The notes under the pieces: generated by a model
The model's database searches: none
Told to the model about the DNA's origin: nothing
What the model saw: only the letters and a program-made list of their open reading frames with translations
Shown here: positions 26,792-35,887 of the stretch, piece by piece
Layout: each line of letters begins with the position of its first letter
Numbering within the stretch: the first letter of the stretch is position 1
Translations under genes and position numbers: made by a program
From: Gemmiger formicilis
GTDB lineage: Bacteria; Bacillota; Clostridia; Oscillospirales; Ruminococcaceae
Assembly: GCF_016900095.1 (NCBI RefSeq)
Contig: NZ_JACJJP010000010.1
Span: forward strand, 1-64,000
Length of the DNA: 64,000 nt
Direction: 5' to 3'

Positions 26792-27484
26792 TTAATGCGC
26801 TCCCTGACCCGCCTTGTGCAGATGCAGGCCGGTAGCAAAGGTGAAGTGCTTGTCCATCCAGCTGCCGATGATGCCGATGGTCTTGCCCATGGTCAGGGCC
26901 GCCAGCACGGTGCCGATGCCCAGGCCCATCACGTGGCCCAGGAAGAAGAAGGTCATGCCCGCGGTGACCACCAGGCAGATGGCATCGAAGGAAATCTTGA
27001 TCTTGGGATAGCCGATGCCGGTGATCTGGGACAGTTCCCGGGGGAAGAGGTCGGTGGGGATGATGGGCAGACCGCAGCGGTTGGACAGGGCGATGCCGAT
27101 GCAGATGAGCAGATAGCTCACCACAAAGTAGAGTACCTGGCAGGGCAGGTTCTCGGGCAGAACGTCGATCCACAGTTCATGTACATCCAGCAGCTCGCCG
27201 AAGAAGAACCCCACCACAAAGCTGAACAGGTAGGACACCACAAACTTGCGGCGCAGCACCATCAGGCTGAAGACCAGCGCCGCCTGGAACAGGTAGGTCC
27301 AGGTGCCCAGGCTCAGGAAGGGCAGCACCTCCGAGAAGGCGTAGGGTACGCTGGAAATGGCGGAAATGCCTGCCCCGGAATAGAGCATGAGCACCACGCC
27401 GAAGGAATTGATGATGACCGCAATGCCCAATGCCAGTTCGCCGCGGATCAGCGGCAGATGGTTTGAATAACTGTTGTTATCCAC
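26792..27484 (-). CDS. YczE/YitT-type membrane protein (DUF6198-like)
   Basis: 230 residues, mostly hydrophobic, with five or six membrane helices (about 12-35, 50-75, 80-100, 120-140, 165-185, 190-205). PIIPTDLFPRELSQITGIGYPKIKISFD is a conserved-looking polar loop seen in YczE/YitT relatives. The function of these proteins is unknown; a transport role is often supposed. A GTG at 27484 is taken as start because GGGGG lies 9-10 bases upstream; the longer frame to 27691 crosses the promoter. The gene stands alone. Confidence 0.8.
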   Translation of the reverse strand: MDNNSYSNHLPLIRGELALGIAVIINSFGVVLMLYSGAGISAISSVPYAFSEVLPFLSLGTWTYLFQAALVFSLMVLRRKFVVSYLFSFVVGFFFGELLDVHELWIDVLPENLPCQVLYFVVSYLLICIGIALSNRCGLPIIPTDLFPRELSQITGIGYPKIKISFDAICLVVTAGMTFFFLGHVMGLGIGTVLAALTMGKTIGIIGSWMDKHFTFATGLHLHKAGQGAH

Positions 27485-27545
27485 AAAACAAGCCCCCAAA
27501 TTTTGTTGATGATGTCCATCTATTTGCAGATGGAACCGTTTTTTA

Positions 27546-27574
27546 TTGTTACACCCTTTTTTATGGGAAGTCAA
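27546..27574 (-). promoter_or_regulatory. Promoter of the YczE/YitT-like gene
   Basis: Minus strand: -35 TTGACT (27569-27574), 17-base spacer, -10 TAACAA (27546-27551). The -35 is part of an 11-base element that is repeated (see next entry). Confidence 0.55.
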
Positions 27575-27587
27575 TGGGGAAGTCAAT
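27565..27587. repeat. Tandem duplication of the -35 element
   Basis: GGGAAGTCAAT occurs at 27565-27575 and 27577-27587 with a 12-base period, giving two TTGACT -35 boxes on the minus strand in front of one -10. Confidence 0.7.
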
Positions 27588-27897
27588 GCCCCGGCCCTTG
27601 GTCTGCCCGGCAGCGGCTTGGGTTTTCTCCGCATAATCCGTATAAAGATACAGGTGCCACCGGGCGTCTGCCGGCCGGAAAGCAAAAGCATTGTCCTTAT
27701 ACGAAATACATATTTTTGAAAAGGTCAGATTTTTTCGGCTTTTATGTATTTACATGGAATACACATTTTGATCAATCTGTGGAAAAACTGGCGAATTTCG
27801 ACCGTGTATTTTTAACCATTTTTGTACAATCCACAGAAAAAAGGCAAAAGAGGCCCCAAATGCGGTAAAAGGTCTTTTCTTTTGGCGGCGAGGGGGC

Positions 27898-27903
27898 TAT
27901 AAT
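27898..27903 (+). promoter_or_regulatory. -10 element of the opp leader
   Basis: Perfect TATAAT with a poor -35 (TTTTCT, 27875-27880) 17 bases upstream. The predicted mRNA start is about 27910, three bases before the hairpin. Confidence 0.6.
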
Positions 27904-27912
27904 AACTGGCGT

Positions 27913-27960
27913 AGTACAAAGGTGTACGGGATATTTCCTGTACACCTTTGTACTTTTTTA
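27913..27960 (+). terminator. Leader terminator/attenuator hairpin upstream of oppA
   Basis: Arms 27913-27930 and 27937-27954 form 18 pairs (one G-U) around ATATTT, followed by six T. It is a full intrinsic terminator on the plus strand only, placed between the predicted opp promoter and oppA, with no plus-strand gene upstream that needs ending. Confidence 0.75.
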
Positions 27961-28029
27961 ATTTATTCTCATTTTTGCCGCGCCTGGGTTGGCCGACGGG
28001 ATGGGAATGTGAGAGGAATGGTAAGACAG

Positions 28030-29730
28030 ATGAAAAACGCAAAATCCGTGCTGGCTTTTGCCATGGCGGCCGCGATGGCGGTCACCGCCACCGGCTGCGG
28101 CGCTTCCGGCAGCAGCAGTGCGGCCGGCTCCACCGGCACCGCTGAGGCCGCTTCCACCGAGGCAAGCACAACCGCTTCGTCCTCGGCTCTGAACGTCATG
28201 CTGGAGACCCCCGTGCAGTCTCTGGACCCGCAGGTTGCCACCGACGGCACCTCCTTTGAGGTCATTGCCGATTTCACCGACGGCCTGATGCAGATGGATG
28301 CCGACGGCGCCGCCGTGCCCGCCTGCGCCGAGAGCTATGAGGTCAGCGAGGACGGCAAGACCTACACCTTCCATATCCGGGACGATGCCACCTGGTCCAA
28401 CGGCGACCCCGTCACCGCCAACGACTTTGTCTTTGGCTGGCAGCGCGCCGTTGACCCGGCCACCGCTTCCGAATACTCCTACATGCTCAGCGACATCGGC
28501 CAGGTGGTCAACGCCGCCGACATCATCGCCGGTACCAAGGACGTTTCCGAACTGGGCGTCACCGCCGTGGACGACAAGACCCTGCAGGTCCAGCTGAACG
28601 TGCCTGTCAGCTACTTCCTGAGCCTGATGTACTTCCCCACCTTCTATCCGGTGAACCAGGAATTCTATGAGAGCTGCGCCGACACCTTCGGCACCAGCCC
28701 CGAGACCGTCCTGTCCAACGGCGCCTTCACCCTGACCAGCTATGAACCCGCCGCCACCGCTTTTACCCTGGAAAAGAACGAAAGCTACTATGACGCCGAC
28801 AAGGTCCAGCTGTCCGGCCTGAACTACCAGGTCATCCAGGACAGCCAGCAGGCCCTGATGAGCTACCAGACCGGCGCGCTGGACATCACCTTGGTCAACG
28901 GCGAACAGGTCGACCAGGTCAAGGATGACCCCTCCTTCGACAGCCGCGGCGCCGGTTACCTGTGGTACATCAGCCCCAACATGGGCAGCGTGCCCGAACT
29001 GGCCAACGAAAACCTGCGTCTGGCCATGACCTTCGCTCTGGATCGTGAATCCATCTGCAGCGACGTTCTGAAGGACGGCAGCACCGCCACCTTCACCGCC
29101 GTGCCGCCCCAGTTTGCCACCGGCCCGGACGGCAGCGACTTCAGCGCCGACCAGACCAAGTATTCCGACGTCTGCGCCTATGACCCCGACAAGGCCCTGA
29201 GCTACTACGAGGCCGCCAAGCAGGAACTGGGCGTGGATACCTTTGAGTTCGACATGGTGGTTGACTCCGACGATGCGCCCCAGAAGGTTGCCCAGGTCGT
29301 GAAGGAACAGCTGGAAACCACCCTGCCCGGCATGACCATCAATCTGGTGATCGAACCCAAGAAGCAGCGCGTGGAAGACATGCAGAACGGCAACTTTGAG
29401 CTGGGTCTGACCCGCTGGGGCCCCGACTACGCCGATCCCATGACCTACCTGAGCATGTGGACCACCGGTAACTCCAACAACTACGGTCTGTGGTCCAACG
29501 CCGACTACGACGCCATCATCGAATCCTGCAGCACCGGTGATCTGTGCACCGATCCCGAAGGCCGCTGGAGCGCCATGTACGACGCCGAAAAGATCGTTCT
29601 GGATGAGGCCGTCATCTTCCCGCTGTACACACAGTGCAACGCCGAGATGATCAACCCCAACGTCACCGGCATTGAGTTCCACCCCGTGGCCCTCAACCGT
29701 GTGTACAAGAACGCCGTGAAAGCCGGCTGA
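28030..29730 (+). CDS. oppA: Oligopeptide ABC transporter substrate-binding lipoprotein OppA
   Basis: 566-residue family 5 solute-binding protein. The signal sequence ends in a lipobox with Cys23 (TATGC), followed by a long Ser/Thr/Ala linker (about 24-55), so it is anchored to the outer face of the membrane. LDPQVATDGTSFEVIADFTDGL and YTFHIRDDATWSNGDPVTANDFVFGWQRAVDP are family hallmarks. The ATG at 28030 begins a classic signal peptide; in-frame GTG/ATG codons just upstream abut the GAGAGG box. It captures peptides for OppBCDF encoded directly downstream. A stem-loop after the gene should leave more oppA mRNA than permease mRNA. Confidence 0.93.
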   Translation: MKNAKSVLAFAMAAAMAVTATGCGASGSSSAAGSTGTAEAASTEASTTASSSALNVMLETPVQSLDPQVATDGTSFEVIADFTDGLMQMDADGAAVPACAESYEVSEDGKTYTFHIRDDATWSNGDPVTANDFVFGWQRAVDPATASEYSYMLSDIGQVVNAADIIAGTKDVSELGVTAVDDKTLQVQLNVPVSYFLSLMYFPTFYPVNQEFYESCADTFGTSPETVLSNGAFTLTSYEPAATAFTLEKNESYYDADKVQLSGLNYQVIQDSQQALMSYQTGALDITLVNGEQVDQVKDDPSFDSRGAGYLWYISPNMGSVPELANENLRLAMTFALDRESICSDVLKDGSTATFTAVPPQFATGPDGSDFSADQTKYSDVCAYDPDKALSYYEAAKQELGVDTFEFDMVVDSDDAPQKVAQVVKEQLETTLPGMTINLVIEPKKQRVEDMQNGNFELGLTRWGPDYADPMTYLSMWTTGNSNNYGLWSNADYDAIIESCSTGDLCTDPEGRWSAMYDAEKIVLDEAVIFPLYTQCNAEMINPNVTGIEFHPVALNRVYKNAVKAG

Positions 29731-29745
29731 TAACCCGCAAACTGA

Positions 29746-29783
29746 CCGCGCAGTGGCCTTGCCGCACGCTGCGCGGCTTTTTT
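29746..29783 (+). terminator. Partial terminator between oppA and oppB
   Basis: CCGCGCAG (29746-29753) and CTGCGCGG (29769-29776) flank a 15-base loop, then C and TTTTTT. The long loop suggests partial read-through. Confidence 0.7.
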
Positions 29784-29854
29784 GATTGACAGGGAACCGC
29801 GCTGTTGTGCGCAGCGCCCCTCTTCCCTGGTTGCAGAAGGAGGAATCTCCCGCC

Positions 29855-30790
29855 GTGAAGAAATACATCCTCAAGCGCATCCTGACTTCGCTGTTTACCC
29901 TGCTGGCCATCCTGCTGGTGCTCTTCATCCTGATGAAACTGATGCCCGGCTCGCCCTTCAACGACGAAAAACTCACCGACGACATGCGCGCCGCCCTGTA
30001 TGCCAAGTACGGGCTGGACCAGCCGGTCATCGTGCAGTTCTTCAAGTATGTGGGCGGTATGCTGCGGGGTGACCTGGGTGTGAGCTACAACATCTCCAAG
30101 AATACCCCCATCAGCCAGCTGATCCAGACCCGCCTGCCCATCTCCATCCAGATCGGCGGCATGGCTGTGCTGCTGGGCGCCGTGGTGGGCCTGGTCCTGG
30201 GCATCATCGCCGCCCTCAAGCGGGATACCATCTGGGATACCCTGGCCACCATCATTTCGGTCATCGGTGTTTCGGTGCCGTCCTACGTCTTTGCCCTGGG
30301 GCTGTCCTACGCCTTCGGGTTCCGGCTGCAGTGGTTTCCCATGCTGTTCACGGTGAACGACATCACCGGGTCCAGCGTGCTGCCCAGCATCTCCCTTTCC
30401 ATGTTCACCATGGCATCCATCGCCCGGTTCACCCGCAGCGAGATGCTGGAAGTGCTGGACAGCGATTACATGCTGCTGGCCGAAAGCAAGGGCATTTCCG
30501 GCCCGGCACTGATCTTTCGCCACGCTTTGCGCAACGCCCTGATCCCCATCATCACCGTGCTGGCCCCCCTGATCGTGGACCTGATGACCGGTTCCCTGGT
30601 GGTGGAAAAGATCTTTGCCATTCCCGGCGTAGGCAGCCTGCTGGTCAACGCCATCCAGTCCAATGACTACAACGTGGTCATCAGCCTGAGCTTTATCTAC
30701 AGCGCCATGTATATCGGCATCATGCTGGTCGTGGACATCCTGTACGGTGTCATCGATCCGCGCATTCGTCTTTCGAAGGAGGGGAACTGA
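29855..30790 (+). CDS. oppB: Oligopeptide ABC transporter permease OppB
   Basis: 311-residue membrane permease with six helices and the N-terminal KKYILKRILTSLFTLLAILLVLFILMKLMPGSP start typical of OppB/DppB. The EAA loop for ATPase contact is around residues 200-225 (DYMLLAESKGISGPALIFRHALRNALIP). It starts with GTG at 29855, ten bases after GAAGGAGG. It forms the channel with OppC, and its end overlaps the ribosome binding site of oppC. Confidence 0.95.
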   Translation: MKKYILKRILTSLFTLLAILLVLFILMKLMPGSPFNDEKLTDDMRAALYAKYGLDQPVIVQFFKYVGGMLRGDLGVSYNISKNTPISQLIQTRLPISIQIGGMAVLLGAVVGLVLGIIAALKRDTIWDTLATIISVIGVSVPSYVFALGLSYAFGFRLQWFPMLFTVNDITGSSVLPSISLSMFTMASIARFTRSEMLEVLDSDYMLLAESKGISGPALIFRHALRNALIPIITVLAPLIVDLMTGSLVVEKIFAIPGVGSLLVNAIQSNDYNVVISLSFIYSAMYIGIMLVVDILYGVIDPRIRLSKEGN

Positions 30791-30791
30791 T

Positions 30792-31892
30792 ATGGCACAA
30801 GCAGCCGCCGCCCGTGTGAAAATCGACACACTCCACGACGTCGCCGCCGTGAACGCCGCCTTTCCGGACCATACCTTCACCGAGAAGGATTTCCAGCTGA
30901 AAGCGAACGCCGACGACATCCAGATCGACACCAACTTTGCCTCCCAGAGTTTCTGGAAGGATGTGCGCATCCGCTTTTTCCGCAAGAAGAGCGCGGTGTT
31001 CGGGCTCATTATGATCGTGGTCATCACCCTGATGGCCATTCTGGGCCCCAGCATGAACGAATACACCTACTCCGGCCAGGAACTGAGCCAGAAGAACCTG
31101 GCCCCCCGTATCCCCGTCATCGAGGACCTGGGCATCTTTGACGGCAGCGAGACCATCGCCACCACCACCGGTACCCGGACCACCAACCAATATGAGGAAA
31201 AGGGCCTGGACGATGTGTATTACTGGTTTGGCTCGGACAATTTCGGCCGCGATATCTGGACCCGCACCTGGGAAGGCGCGCGGGTCAGCCTGATCATCGC
31301 CGTGGCCGCCGCCGTCATCGACATGGTCATCGGCATGTCTTACGGGCTGATCTCCGGCTATTTCGGGGGCAAGGTGGATATGCTCATGCAGCGGTTTCTG
31401 GAGATTGCCAACGGCATTCCCCGTCTGGTCATCTGCACCCTGCTGCTGTTGGTTTTGCAGCCTGGCATCCTGACCATTGTCTTTGCCCTGATGCTCACCG
31501 AATGGGTGGGCATGAGCCGCATCGCCCGCGCCGAGATGCTCAAGCTCAAGGCGCAGGAGTTCGTACTGGCCTCCCGCACCCTGGGTGCGGGCAGCTTCTT
31601 CATCATCTTCCGGGAAGTGCTGCCCAACATCATCGGCCCCATCATCACCCAGGTCATGTTCAGCATTCCCACCGCCATCTTCACCGAGGCGTTCCTGAGC
31701 TTTGTGGGCCTGGGCATCCCGGTGCCCCAGTGCTCCCTGGGTTCGCTGATCAACGAACTGTACAACAGCTTCACCACCCATCCCTACCAGATCATCCCGC
31801 CCATTGCGGTGATGGTGCTGCTGATGCTCAGCTTCAACCTGGTGGCGGACGGCCTGCGGGAAGCCCTGGACCCCAAGATGAAGAGCATGTAA
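30792..31892 (+). CDS. oppC: Oligopeptide ABC transporter permease OppC
   Basis: 366-residue permease partner of OppB. The cytoplasmic N-terminus is long (about 70 residues), a first helix lies at about 75-95, and an extracytoplasmic loop of about 70 residues carries FGSDNFGRDIWTRTWEGARVSL, the usual OppC signature. The EAA loop is EFVLASRTLGAGSFFIIFREVLPNIIGPI. It starts one base after oppB, using AAGGAGGGGA inside the oppB end, so the two are translationally coupled. Confidence 0.95.
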   Translation: MAQAAAARVKIDTLHDVAAVNAAFPDHTFTEKDFQLKANADDIQIDTNFASQSFWKDVRIRFFRKKSAVFGLIMIVVITLMAILGPSMNEYTYSGQELSQKNLAPRIPVIEDLGIFDGSETIATTTGTRTTNQYEEKGLDDVYYWFGSDNFGRDIWTRTWEGARVSLIIAVAAAVIDMVIGMSYGLISGYFGGKVDMLMQRFLEIANGIPRLVICTLLLLVLQPGILTIVFALMLTEWVGMSRIARAEMLKLKAQEFVLASRTLGAGSFFIIFREVLPNIIGPIITQVMFSIPTAIFTEAFLSFVGLGIPVPQCSLGSLINELYNSFTTHPYQIIPPIAVMVLLMLSFNLVADGLREALDPKMKSM

Positions 31893-31905
31893 GGAGGCAC
31901 GCACA

Positions 31906-33009
31906 ATGGCAGAACAACAAAAAGAACGGGTGCTGGCAGTGCGCGACCTGGACATCACCTTCAAGACAACCGCCGGTCCGGTCCACGCCATCCGCGGCGT
32001 AAACATCGACCTGTACCGCGGCGAGACCGTCGCCCTGGTGGGGGAATCCGGTTCCGGTAAGTCGGTGACCATGAAGGCGGCCATGGGCATTCTGGCCCAC
32101 AACGCCACCATCAACGCCGGCTCCATCGAGTTTTCCTACCACCACGCCGACGGCTCCCCCGAAACGGTGGACATCCTGAAAAAGGACAAGAAGTGGATCC
32201 GCCGCCACATCAACGGCAAGCGCATTGCCATGGTGTTCCAGGACCCCATGACCAGCCTGGACCCCACCATGCCCATCGGCAAGCAGATCATGGAAGGGAT
32301 GCTGTGGCACTTCAAGATGAACAAGAAGGAAGCCTGGCAGCGGGCCATCACCCTGCTGGAGGAGGTGGGCATCACCGACGCCGAAAAGCGGATGAAGAAC
32401 TATCCCCACCAGCTGTCCGGCGGCATGCGCCAGCGGGTGGTCATTGCCATCGCCCTGGCCTGCGACCCCGACCTTCTGATCTGCGACGAACCCACCACCG
32501 CCCTGGACGTAACCATCCAGGCCAAGATCCTGGAACTGATCCGCCGCATCCAGAAGGAGCGGGGCATCTCGGTCATCTACATCACCCATGACCTGGGCGT
32601 GGTGGCCAAGGTGGCCGACTATGTGGACGTGATGTACGCCGGCAAGATCGTGGAGACCGGCACCATCGACGAGATCTTCTACGACCCCCGCCACCCCTAC
32701 ACCTGGGGCCTGCTTTCGGCCATGCCCGACCTGGACACGGCGGACGAACGGCTGTACACCATCCCCGGTTCCCCGCCCAACCTGCTGCATGAGAAGCCCG
32801 GCGACGCCTTTGCAGCCCGCAACCGGTTTGCTTTGAACATTGACGAGGAGATTGACCCGCCCATGTTCAAGGTCACCGACACCCACTATGCGGCCACCTG
32901 GCTGCTGGACCCCCGGGCCCCCAAGGTGGATATGCCCCCCGAGCTGCGCGCCCGGGTGGAGCGGATGAAAGAAGAAGCCCGCAAGGTTGCGGCCAAGGAG
33001 GTGGTGTGA
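31906..33009 (+). CDS. oppD: Oligopeptide ABC transporter ATPase OppD
   Basis: 367-residue ATPase. Walker [10 protein letters not shown] (about 46-54), Q-loop [11 protein letters not shown], signature LSGGMRQRV, Walker [13 protein letters not shown] and the switch His in YITHDLGVV are present. The C-terminal oligopeptide/dipeptide extension ([15 protein letters not shown] onward) is typical of OppD/DppD. Cysteines for the [4Fe-4S] site known in some OppD proteins are not evident. It works as a heterodimer with OppF. Confidence 0.95.
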   Translation: MAEQQKERVLAVRDLDITFKTTAGPVHAIRGVNIDLYRGETVALVGESGSGKSVTMKAAMGILAHNATINAGSIEFSYHHADGSPETVDILKKDKKWIRRHINGKRIAMVFQDPMTSLDPTMPIGKQIMEGMLWHFKMNKKEAWQRAITLLEEVGITDAEKRMKNYPHQLSGGMRQRVVIAIALACDPDLLICDEPTTALDVTIQAKILELIRRIQKERGISVIYITHDLGVVAKVADYVDVMYAGKIVETGTIDEIFYDPRHPYTWGLLSAMPDLDTADERLYTIPGSPPNLLHEKPGDAFAARNRFALNIDEEIDPPMFKVTDTHYAATWLLDPRAPKVDMPPELRARVERMKEEARKVAAKEVV

Positions 33010-33010
33010 G

Positions 33011-33943
33011 ATGGCAACCAAGGAACAATCTCCCCTGCTGGAAGTGAAGGGCCTCAAGCAATATTTCCGCATCAACCGCAGCTTCACCGTCAAGGCGGTG
33101 GACGATGTGAGCTTTACCATCCGCCCCGGCGAGACCTACGGTCTGGTGGGTGAATCCGGCTCCGGCAAATCCACCATCGGGCGCAGCGTCATCCGGCTGT
33201 ACGACCCCACCGCCGGGCAGATCACCTTCGACGGTCAGGACATCAGCGGTCGGCTGGACAAAGCCACCAACAGCCGTCTGCGCACCCAGATGCAGATGAT
33301 CTTCCAGGACCCCATGGCCAGCCTGAACCCCCGCAAGAAGGTGGAGGACATCATTGCCGAAGGGCTTGATATCCACCACATGTACCATTCCCGGGAGGAA
33401 CGCCGGGACAAGGTGGAAAAGATCCTGGCCAAGGTGGGTCTGGCCCCGGAACACGCCGAGCGCTATCCCCACCAGTTTTCCGGCGGCCAGCGCCAGCGCG
33501 TAGGCATCGCCCGGGCACTGATCATGGACCCCAAGCTGATCATTGCCGACGAGTGCATCTCCGCCCTGGATGTGTCCATCCAGGCCCAGGTGGTCAACCT
33601 GATGAAGGATATCCAGGCCGAGACCGGCACGGCGTATCTCTTCATCGCCCATGACCTTTCCATGGTCAAGTACATCAGCGACCGCATCGGTGTGCTGCAC
33701 CTGGGGCATCTGCTGGAGACCGGCACCACCGAGGAGATTTTTGAAAATCCCATTCACCCCTATACCCGCAGCCTGCTTTCGGCCATTCCCCTGCCCAACC
33801 CGGTGGTGGAAAAGCGCCGTACCGCCGAAACCTACGACTACGCCAGTTCCGGCATCGACTACACCAAGGGCACTGACCATCTGGTGTCCGGCACCCACTA
33901 CGTCAAGTGCACCGACGAGGAATTTGCCCGCTGGTGCCGCTGA
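33011..33943 (+). CDS. oppF: Oligopeptide ABC transporter ATPase OppF
   Basis: 310-residue ATPase paired with OppD. Walker [10 protein letters not shown], signature FSGGQRQRV, Walker [15 protein letters not shown] (Cys-Ile-Ser in place of the usual Pro-Val-Ser) and switch His in FIAHDLSMV. The C-terminal [16 protein letters not shown] motif marks OppF. One base separates it from oppD, and a strong terminator follows, closing the operon. Confidence 0.95.
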   Translation: MATKEQSPLLEVKGLKQYFRINRSFTVKAVDDVSFTIRPGETYGLVGESGSGKSTIGRSVIRLYDPTAGQITFDGQDISGRLDKATNSRLRTQMQMIFQDPMASLNPRKKVEDIIAEGLDIHHMYHSREERRDKVEKILAKVGLAPEHAERYPHQFSGGQRQRVGIARALIMDPKLIIADECISALDVSIQAQVVNLMKDIQAETGTAYLFIAHDLSMVKYISDRIGVLHLGHLLETGTTEEIFENPIHPYTRSLLSAIPLPNPVVEKRRTAETYDYASSGIDYTKGTDHLVSGTHYVKCTDEEFARWCR

Positions 33944-33994
33944 CAGGCTGCCCGTCTCGCCATTCTCCCATTTTTCGGGTTTTACTATCCTCAG

Positions 33995-34033
33995 AAAAGG
34001 CGCCCCGGCCATTCGGCCGGAGCGCCTTTTCCT
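33995..34033 (+). terminator. Terminator closing the opp operon
   Basis: AAAAGGCGC-C-CCGGCC pairs with GGCCGG-A-GCGCCTTTT around ATTC (33995-34030), followed by CC and TTT. It is bidirectional and also faces the minus-strand msrAB gene. Confidence 0.85.
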
Positions 34034-34060
34034 TTGGGATGGATTTTTTGGGGGAAGGGG

Positions 34061-35167
34061 TCATTCCTCAAACAGGGGCAGCAGATAGCCGTAGCCTTCC
34101 GCCTCCATCTTTGCGTAGGGAACAAACCGCAGGGAAGCGCTGTTGATGCAGTAGCGCACCCTGTTGGGGGATTCGGGATCGTCGGTGAACACGTGGCCCA
34201 GGTGGGAATCCCCCGCCCGGCTGCGCACCTCGGTGCGGTGCATGCCGTAGCTGTCGTCCGAAAGTTCCACCACCGCCGGGGCCTCGATGGGCTTGGTGAA
34301 GGCGGGCCAGCCGCAGCCACTCTCGAACTTGTCGGTGGAGGAGAACAACGGTTCCCCGGTGACCACATCCACATAGATGCCTTTTTCGAACTTGTCCCAG
34401 AACTCGTTGAAGAAGGGACGTTCGGTGCCGCTTTGCTGGGTCACCCGGTACTGTTCGTCGGTGAGCTTGTCCCGGATGGTCTCCGCCGCCGGTTTTTGGT
34501 AGTCGCCAGGGTCGATGCGCAGCTGGGAGAAAAGGGCGATCTCGTCCCGGGGAATGTGGCAGTAGCCACCGGGGTTCTTTTCCAGATAATCCTGGTGGTA
34601 TTCCTCCGCCGGGTAGAAGTTGACCAGCGGACCGATCTCCACCGCAAAGTTTTCGCTGCGGCCTCGCTCGATGGCGGCGATGCGCTCCACCGTCTCTTTG
34701 GCCTTGTCGTTGGTGCAGTAGACGCCGGTCTGGTACTGGGTACCCCGGTCGTTGCCCTGGCGGTTTTCCACCGTGGGGTCGATGACGTAAAAATACGCCA
34801 GCAACAGCGCATCCAGGCTGACTTTGTCCGGGTCATATTCCACCCGCACCGTCTCCCGGAAACCGGTTTGACCGGTACACACCGTGCGGTAGTCGGCGTC
34901 CTGGGGGCCGGTGCCATTGGCATACCCGCTTTGGGCGTCGATCACCCCGGGAATGGACTGCATCAGGTATTCGATGCCCCAGAAACAGCCGCCGGCCAGA
35001 TAGATCACATTTTCGGTGGTTTCCATATCCGTCATTACCTCCTGAGGCAGGGCTTCGGTCTGCCCGGTTTGCCGGGCAGGCTCGGCGGGGCTGCCTGCGG
35101 CAGCCGGGGCGCATCCGCTGAGCAGCAGCGCGCAGGCGAGCAGACCCGATAGAATTTTGGAGTGCAT
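34061..35167 (-). CDS. msrAB: MsrA-MsrB fusion lipoprotein (methionine sulfoxide reductase)
   Basis: 368 residues. A signal peptide with lipobox Cys19 (LLSGC) anchors it outside the membrane. MsrA follows with catalytic Cys61 in GGCFWG. MsrB occupies about 215-355 with [10 protein letters not shown] and the catalytic Cys in RYCINSASL; the zinc-binding CxxC pairs of some MsrB proteins are absent. It repairs both sulfoxide isomers of methionine in surface proteins. AGGAGG precedes the ATG at 35167. It is the last gene of a group headed by a PerR-like repressor, which fits oxidative-stress control. Confidence 0.93.
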   Translation of the reverse strand: MHSKILSGLLACALLLSGCAPAAAGSPAEPARQTGQTEALPQEVMTDMETTENVIYLAGGCFWGIEYLMQSIPGVIDAQSGYANGTGPQDADYRTVCTGQTGFRETVRVEYDPDKVSLDALLLAYFYVIDPTVENRQGNDRGTQYQTGVYCTNDKAKETVERIAAIERGRSENFAVEIGPLVNFYPAEEYHQDYLEKNPGGYCHIPRDEIALFSQLRIDPGDYQKPAAETIRDKLTDEQYRVTQQSGTERPFFNEFWDKFEKGIYVDVVTGEPLFSSTDKFESGCGWPAFTKPIEAPAVVELSDDSYGMHRTEVRSRAGDSHLGHVFTDDPESPNRVRYCINSASLRFVPYAKMEAEGYGYLLPLFEE

Positions 35168-35194
35168 GATGTACCTCCTGCCCCTGCCGGGAAT

Positions 35195-35237
35195 CACCCT
35201 GCGCCGGGTACGCGTGGGTGGAATCCGGCGCAGGGTG
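35195..35237 (-). promoter_or_regulatory. Stable hairpin in the msrAB 5' region
   Basis: Arms 35195-35207 and 35225-35237 form 13 perfect GC-rich pairs with a 17-base loop, between the QueD-like gene and msrAB and about 15 bases upstream of the msrAB ribosome binding site. No U-tract follows, so it is more likely an RNA processing or stability element than a terminator. Confidence 0.5.
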
Positions 35238-35295
35238 GTTGCTATGTTCCGGCAATCACAGCGGGGCGCGTAAGACTGTGGTCACCGCGGGAAGG

Positions 35296-35862
35296 TTATC
35301 CCTTCTTGTAGCCGCACTTGGGGCAGACGCCGTTCTCGTTCAGGGCGATGCCGCACAGCGGGCAGCGTTCGATCTTGTTGTGGGTCTCGAACTCGGCGGA
35401 AGCGGCGTTCACACCGCTGGTGAAGGTGATCTTGGCAATGTTCAGCTTGTCTTTGAGCAGGTCATAGACAATCTTGATCATGCCTTCCACCGTCAGGGTC
35501 TCCTTGGTGACCACCAGACGGCAGTCGGGATAGGCGGTGGCCAGCTCGGTCTTGAAGGCAGGTCCTTTCATCTTGTTCTGGGGGGCACCGTTGCGGATGC
35601 CCTGCTCTTCGTACACCTTCAGGATGGCGGGCAGAAGAGGATCGTCTTCCCGCAGGATCAGGGCATGGTCAAAGTTCTGCAGCAAGGACCAGGCGGTTTT
35701 CTGGATTTCGTTGCAGGGGAACACCATGTTCACTCCCGGTTCGACGGTGTCCTCCACCTCGATGGTCAGAACGCCGGTATGCCCGTGGAGATACTGGGCT
35801 TCGCCCTTGAAGCCGTAAAAACGGTGGGCGTATTGCAGGTCCAATTTCGTGATGCTTCTCAT
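35296..35862 (-). CDS. QueD/PTPS-like protein with C-terminal zinc ribbon
   Basis: 188 residues. Residues about 1-150 resemble 6-carboxy-tetrahydropterin synthase/6-pyruvoyl-tetrahydropterin synthase: the metal-ligand His in YAHRF and HGH in YLHGHTG, plus a TVEGM Glu site. The Cys that normally precedes HGH in QueD is missing here (GEAQYLHGH). A C-terminal tail CPLCG...CPKCG (about 166-186) forms a zinc ribbon not usual in QueD. GGGAGG precedes the ATG. It lies 25 bases after the PerR-like gene, so redox control is likely. It may have a pterin-related or non-catalytic role; no other queuosine gene is near. Confidence 0.8.
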   Translation of the reverse strand: MRSITKLDLQYAHRFYGFKGEAQYLHGHTGVLTIEVEDTVEPGVNMVFPCNEIQKTAWSLLQNFDHALILREDDPLLPAILKVYEEQGIRNGAPQNKMKGPAFKTELATAYPDCRLVVTKETLTVEGMIKIVYDLLKDKLNIAKITFTSGVNAASAEFETHNKIERCPLCGIALNENGVCPKCGYKKG

Positions 35863-35887
35863 GGTAAAAACCTCCCGTTATGAATAT

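Larger units (their letters stand above)
27485..28029. other. AT-rich 545-base non-coding region between YczE-like gene and oppA
   Basis: Divergent regulatory region. It holds the minus-strand promoter (27546-27574), an AT-rich stretch 27690-27850 with no credible gene, a consensus -10 (27898-27903) and a very strong hairpin (27913-27960) before oppA. Confidence 0.6.

Noticed and set aside
27477-27840. A perfect DnaA box TTATCCACA (27477-27485) plus two near-copies in an AT-rich region, suggesting a replication origin
   Set aside because: The perfect box overlaps the GTG start region of the YczE-like gene, the others have mismatches, and no dnaA, dnaN, gyrB or gidA gene is near.
27503-27868. 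121-codon open frame in the opp upstream region
   Set aside because: Runs through the divergent promoter, has no ribosome binding site and a random-looking composition.
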